Positions 60,084 to 64,000 of a stretch of DNA of 64,000 nucleotides are shown piece after piece. The stretch comes from Globodera rostochiensis (Eukaryota > Nematoda > Chromadorea > Rhabditida > Heteroderidae), in the NCBI GenBank assembly GCA_018350325.1, contig JAEVLN010000037.1, positions 434,001-498,000 of the forward strand. The letters are read 5' to 3'. Below the pieces are notes generated by a model. That model was not told the origin of the DNA. It searched no databases and saw only the letters and a list, made by a program, of their open reading frames with translations. Made by a program: the position numbers and the translations under genes. How positions within the stretch are numbered: position 1 is the first letter of the stretch; every line of letters begins with the position of its first letter.

Positions 60084-61790
60084 TCACCACCCACTTTTTG
60101 CTGTTGAATTATTGGCGTAACCGCCATTCTGCTGCTGTTGGGATGTTTGCTGATGCTGATTTGGCTGTTGGACCATTTTGGAGGTTGTTGACGTAGACGA
60201 CGGCCCCTCGTCGCTTCCGCCTGTGTTCAGCTGCTGAGTTAATCGATCCGCCAACAAGCCCGGGTCCGACGTGTTCTCCACGCCCAAATCCGCCAATGCA
60301 TTTCTTCTTAACTAATTTATTTCCAGAAGAGATTAGAAGAAATGTGGCCGAGTTGGAACCCCAAAAACAAAGGCACTATTGAGGGTTCGAATCCCCTCCA
60401 TGTAATTGATTGAATTTTATCAATTTTCATTTAATTGGGAAGAGCCAAATTCCATAATTGCTTCATACCCACCAAACCCAAACAAAGTCGGTATCAATTG
60501 AAAGCTCATGATGAGTAGAACTAATTTGTAAGCATAAGCTAAACTAGGTGAAGATGCTAGAAAATTTGAGCTTCCTAATGATACCATGTATATTCAATTT
60601 GGTTGAGTTTGAAAAAAGTTATAACTGTTGGCACATGTTTGCATATGGATTTTTGGCTTAAATGACTATATGTCTGTCTCTTCAAACTTAATCAAATCAG
60701 AAAATTTGGTGTCATTTGAAAGCTCAGATTATTTATAAAATATGTTCTAGCGGGAGATGGGCTCGTCTAAAAAAATGTTACAAGGTCAAATTGGCCAAAA
60801 AAATCGGGTTTTTCATTCGTTAGGCCTAACTTTCTTGAGAGCCATCCAATCGCTTAGTTCTTGCTTACAAATAGCTTCTACAAACAAAAAGCTTTCGAAT
60901 GGTACTAAATTCGTACGATTGTTCTTGCTCAATAATTTTCTTTTTGCCATCTAATTCATTAAAAAAATAAATGTTTGGAAAATTAATTTTTTCCAAAAAT
61001 CCTGGGCCGCATTCATTAACCATGATACTGTAAAACGATAAGTTATTTTGTTTTCTAGGGATGGTGAAAGTTTGGAGATAATCTGTAGGTGTAGAAAAAA
61101 GTTATTAGGTGTGAAGTGCGGGATGGTCAAAATTTTTATTAAAAAAGGTGAGAGAGAACGCTAAACGAGAGAAAGTTAGAGAAAGAAAGGAAATTTGTTT
61201 AATTCTCTCGCACTCTCTATTTATTGGCACACATCTCGTTTTTTGAGCCCCTGTGTGCATCCTTTTAATCATTTAGGGGGTACGGGTAGGGGTCAGTCCC
61301 GTCCTGGCCAGTCCCGTCCCAGCGACTTTGAGACATCATAACTTTATTTACACTAGACTAAATACTTAAGCCTTATACCATTGGAAAGCTCTAGATGAAT
61401 AGAAAGTATTTATAAAACTAAACAAAGCAGTAAATCAAAGTTTAAAAAAAGTTATGATTAGAAAACTACAAAAAATCCCGATTTTTGCTAATTTTACATT
61501 ATAACTTTTTTGAAGCTTATCAACCATTTCAACTTTGTTGTAATGCTTCTTCTACTCATTTAGAGCTTTCGAATGGTATAAGGCTTAACTGTTTGGTGCA
61601 GGTTGAGAGGAGTTTTGATGCTTCAAAGTCGCTGGGACGGGACTGGCCGGGACGGGACTGGCCCGCTTCGTCATTTTGGGGTTTTTTTTAATTTTTGTTT
61701 TAAGTTTTTTGTTTACCTTCCTATCCTTCCTGAAGCAACAAAAGAATCAAGTTCGGATGAATTATTGTCGTCCTGCTGCAGTTCGCCCAT
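60084..61790 (-). CDS. cAMP-dependent protein kinase inhibitor (PKI)
   Basis: PKI binds the free catalytic subunit of PKA as a pseudosubstrate and carries it out of the nucleus. Two exons, 61790-61717 and 60306-60084, join in phase 2 to give 98 residues. The junction restores the core motif DSFVASGRIGRRNALADLG: a Phe four residues before the pseudosubstrate, Arg-Ile-Gly-Arg-Arg-Asn with Ala at the phospho-acceptor place, as in known PKIs. Then LLADRLTQQL matches the position of the leucine-rich export signal. The C-terminus is Ser/Thr/Gln-rich (NQHQQTSQQQQNGG) and ends with SGW. Length is a little over the usual 70-80 residues. The intron (1.4 kb) contains a tRNA-like repeat and two foldback elements. 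The acceptor (TTAAG) is not the usual TTTCAG, so its exact position rests on frame and family fit. Confidence 0.82.
60336..60400 (+). repeat. tRNA-like segment (Ser/Leu-like boxes)
   Basis: The A-box TGTGGCCGAGTTGG and the B-box GGGTTCGAATCCCC are about 35 bp apart and close to class II tRNA boxes. The acceptor stem does not pair, so this is more likely a SINE head than a working tRNA. It lies in the PKI intron on the opposite strand. Confidence 0.45.
60455..60955. repeat. Repeat with GGTATNATTNGAAAGCT core words
   Basis: Contains GGTATCAATTGAAAGCTC, GGTGTCATTTGAAAGCTC and AAAGCTTTCGAATGGTAC along with AAAGTTATAACT and CTAACTTTCTTGA words. It is a diverged member of the foldback family. In the PKI intron. 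Confidence 0.5.
61290..61672. repeat. Foldback with CAGTCCCGTCC arms and ATAACTTT core
   Basis: The left end is GCCAGTCCCGTCCCAGCGAC. The right end is its inverse, GTCGCTGGGACGGGACTGGC. Between them, ATACCATTGGAAAGCTCTAG and its inverse TAGAGCTTTCGAATGGTAT frame TTATGATT/ATAACTTTTTT. It is a good full-length example of the family. In the PKI intron. Confidence 0.75.
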
Positions 61791-62338
61791 CAATATCAAA
61801 AGGTGCAGCAGCAGTGTGAGTGAGAATCGATTTTGATTACTATCTATCCTTTCGTCGCCTTCGTCAAAAAGTGTAAATCTCCCACAAATTCCATCCAATT
61901 CCTCCTACATAATTTATAAGCCAACCCCATCAATGAATGGTTTACGTAAACGAACTTATGCATTTCATAAAAAAATTCAAAAAACCATCTGTTCTATATA
62001 AGAAAAAGTTTCTTTTTCTTTTCGAAGACAAACCAATTTCTTTTCGTTTAGTTTGTTAAAAAACCCAATCAATCATCCTATGTATGTACATCAAAAAACA
62101 ATTGATCGACAAATTAATGGATGTGTTAAAACTAGTAGAAAGGGACGGCGCCGATTTCCGGCATTTTGGGCTCGGAAGGTCCCGGAATTCCGATTTCCTT
62201 CCTAGTCATCTCTGTAGGAACATATAAAAGCCTAACACGTACTGCAGTGGCTTCCTTCTCGTCTTCGTGTTAAAGGCGTTAACCCCAGGTTAACGCCTTA
62301 ACCCGGGTTTATTGTTAACCCTGGTTAACGAAACTTAA

Positions 62339-62645
62339 CCCCGGCTTATTTAAATGAACTGACCCCGACTCGTTTCCAGCCAACACGTTCCCACCCCGAC
62401 TCGTTCCCTTTACCCCGACTCGTTCCCCATAATAAAAATGACAAAACCCCTCAAAATTCGTACAAAGAATCGGATTCTAGGCCCCGGTATACCCCGAGAA
62501 AGACCTTTTTATCGACTTTGGAAATCAAAATGTTTTTTAAAGTCGGGGTAAATGGAACGAGTCGGAGTAAAGAGAACGAATCGGGGTAAAGAGAACGAGT
62601 CGGGGTAAAGGGAACGAGTCGGGGGTGGGGAACGAGTTGGGGTTT
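62339..62645. repeat. Foldback with ACCCCGACTCGTTCCC tandem arms
   Basis: The left arm (62359-62428) carries three spaced CCCCGACTCGTTCCC units. The right arm (62540-62645) has five inverse units (GGAACGAGTCGGGGTAAAG). The middle contains AGAATCGGATTCTAGGCCCC, a fragment of another dispersed repeat. Confidence 0.7.
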
Positions 62646-62670
62646 TACCATTTGAATTTGCTTTGCTCAT

Positions 62671-63550
62671 CGGTACTTTTCCGTTATAAACCCCCCCCCC
62701 CCCACCAAATTTGCTGAAAACATCAGATAAGCGTTTTCAAGGGTGCTGATCACGAATCTGATCTTTCTAACAACATCTATGATTTTGTAAAAATGATTTT
62801 TATTTATTGTTTTCATCATTAATCACCCAAAACCGGTTTTATAGGTTTCCTTAGGTGCTGAACTGATGGAACAAGGGCCTAGGCCTAAGCCGTCTAGAGC
62901 TTAGGGGTTCTCTCTGGATGTCTTAGGCTTAAGCCTAATGACCAGGGATGGGCAAAATTTCGGATTTTGGAAATTTCGGGTTTTTGGCCGTTTGGGATTT
63001 CGGAATTTGAGTAAAATTTCGGATTTTACACCCCTAAGAAAGGGATTTTTGAAGAAGAGAGCAGTTTTGGTGTTGGTGTAGTGGTGAGTTGTGCGGGCAG
63101 TTGAACTTTGGGTGTGGGTTCAGGTCCCCGACTGTGTTATAATTTTTTCTGAGATTTGTTAAAATATTCAAAAAATTTAGAGTAGTTTTGAGCCTTGGCC
63201 CTATGCCTGCTTAGGCCTAAGCCTAACGAACCCTAAGTCTCTCTCTACCTTTTGGGTGATTAATGGTGAAAACAATAAATAAAAATTTTTCAAAATCATA
63301 GATGTTGTCAGGTCTTAAAAATATTGTCAGATTCGTAATCAGCACCCTTGAAAACCCCATACCGTGTTACCTCTTTTAATCGAAAAATGCACCCTAAAGA
63401 TTGATTTTTTTTCGCATTAGCCTCACCGAAAAAAAGAGGGTGGGATTATTAGAGGGCGGGATAATTAGAGAGGGTGGGATTAAAAGAGAGTTTACGGTAT
63501 CTGATGTTTTCAGCAAATTTGGAGAGGGGGTCGTATAACGGAAAAGTACC
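62671..63550. repeat. Inverted repeat GGTACTTTTCCGTTATA with nested insertions
   Basis: The outer ends GGTACTTTTCCGTTATA and TATAACGGAAAAGTACC, then inner arms (AAATTTGCTGAAAACATCAG, TTTTCAAGGGTGCTGATCA and inverses), make a foldback. Between the arms lie TTAGGCCTAAGCC words and a truncated CCGAAAT hAT-like element starting CAGGGATGGGCAAAATTTCG at 62944 with its tRNA-like module (63065-63135). The right arm alone carries the TA element at 63362-63497. Confidence 0.65.
63362..63497. mobile_element. TA-inserting MITE with empty site in the same window
   Basis: The ends CCGTGTTACCTCTTTTAATC and GATTAAAAGAGAGTTTACGG are flanked by TA. The opposite arm of the surrounding inverted repeat (about 62720-62755, read in reverse) has the same flanks joined directly as CCTTGAAAACGCTTATCTGAT, with a single TA. 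136 bp, non-coding. Confidence 0.8.
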
Positions 63551-64000
63551 TGCTCATCTAACCCGGGTTTATTTTTTCTTAAGGATTCTTACCCCAACTC
63601 GAGGTAGGAACTAACAAAAAAATTTTTTGTGTTTCTAATTTCATTTAAAAATTGAGTTTTAATCATCTCAAGATTTAAACATTGAAATAATTAAAAATTT
63701 TACAAAGTAATAAGAGTAAAAATTGAAGGAGGGAGGGAATAAACCCGCGTTTATTTAACCCGGGTTAAATATGAGTAAGCCGGTTAAGCTCGGGCGACGA
63801 AAAAGAGGCCCCAGCTGTTGAAAAAAATTAAGAAATTTTATGCATATTTATATGTAAGTGTAAGTGGAGAGTTACATTTAAGAAATTGGTGAATCGATTT
63901 TTGGCTTGACAACGACGGAAAACGGCGGAATTTGTGTGTGTGCTCCACATACATATAAATGTGTGCGGTGCTGTGCATTTATGTCTGTGTCAATGCCAAT

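Larger units (their letters stand above)
61791..64000. other. Distal repeat-rich region
   Basis: No gene found. It contains TTAACCCCAGGTTAACG palindromes (62270-62330), a CCCCGACTCGTTCCC foldback (62339-62645), the inverted repeat at 62671-63550, CCCGGGTTAAAT words at 63560-63790, and a TG-rich, microsatellite-like end of window. Confidence 0.45.

Noticed and set aside
60336..60400. Possible functional tRNA-Ser/Leu gene
   Set aside because: A and B boxes look good, but no acceptor stem or anticodon arm pairs properly; treated as a tRNA-derived repeat.

Overview
The window is nuclear DNA of a small-genome metazoan, most likely a nematode and perhaps a plant-parasitic tylenchid. The evidence: short AT-rich GT-AG introns (several of 40-50 bp), a Cys-loop anion channel of the type expanded in nematodes, and intergenic DNA packed with MITEs and tRNA-derived repeats. 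The species is inferred. Gene models were spliced by hand; where I say an intron phase fits, I counted the reading frame across the junction.

Layout. 1-6171 (+): the 3' part of a many-exon glutamine-rich nuclear protein. 7429-9648 (+): first member (A) of an unrecognised secreted/membrane family, here called the SAGPAK family. 10021-10949 (-): 3' exons of a single-pass membrane protein. 10950-18405: no convincing gene, many repeats. 18406-25260 (+): a nearly complete Cys-loop ligand-gated anion channel subunit. 25619-35755: four more SAGPAK genes arranged <- <- -> -> (B, C, D, E). 37004-42392 (-): glutaminyl-peptide cyclotransferase. 42393-49440: nested transposable elements, including a pogo-like relic. 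49446-56980: a 160-bp satellite with orientation flips and a 1.8-kb-arm inverted repeat. 60084-61790 (-): a two-exon cAMP-dependent protein kinase inhibitor (PKI). The last 2 kb holds only repeats.

Two things stand out. First, the five SAGPAK genes share signal peptide, conserved cysteines, an (S/G)AGPAK motif, an Arg/Lys-rich RXXR motif and a C-terminal hydrophobic hairpin, and they keep intron positions and phases. Second, much of the non-coding DNA consists of hairpin elements with hAT-like ends (YARNG, e.g. CAGGG or TAGTG) and 8-bp target duplications. Each subfamily's arms are built from its own short repeated word (TCCCGG, GAGACCGA, CCGAAAT, TACCG, TAACCG, CGTTTTCG). A second class duplicates TA and has CCGTATTTCC-like ends; one copy carries remnants of a CENP-B/pogo-type transposase, and two insertions have an apparent empty-site relative elsewhere in this window.

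The genes do not form one pathway. The coherent gene group is the SAGPAK cluster, which looks like a locally duplicating, lineage-restricted family of secretory-route proteins.
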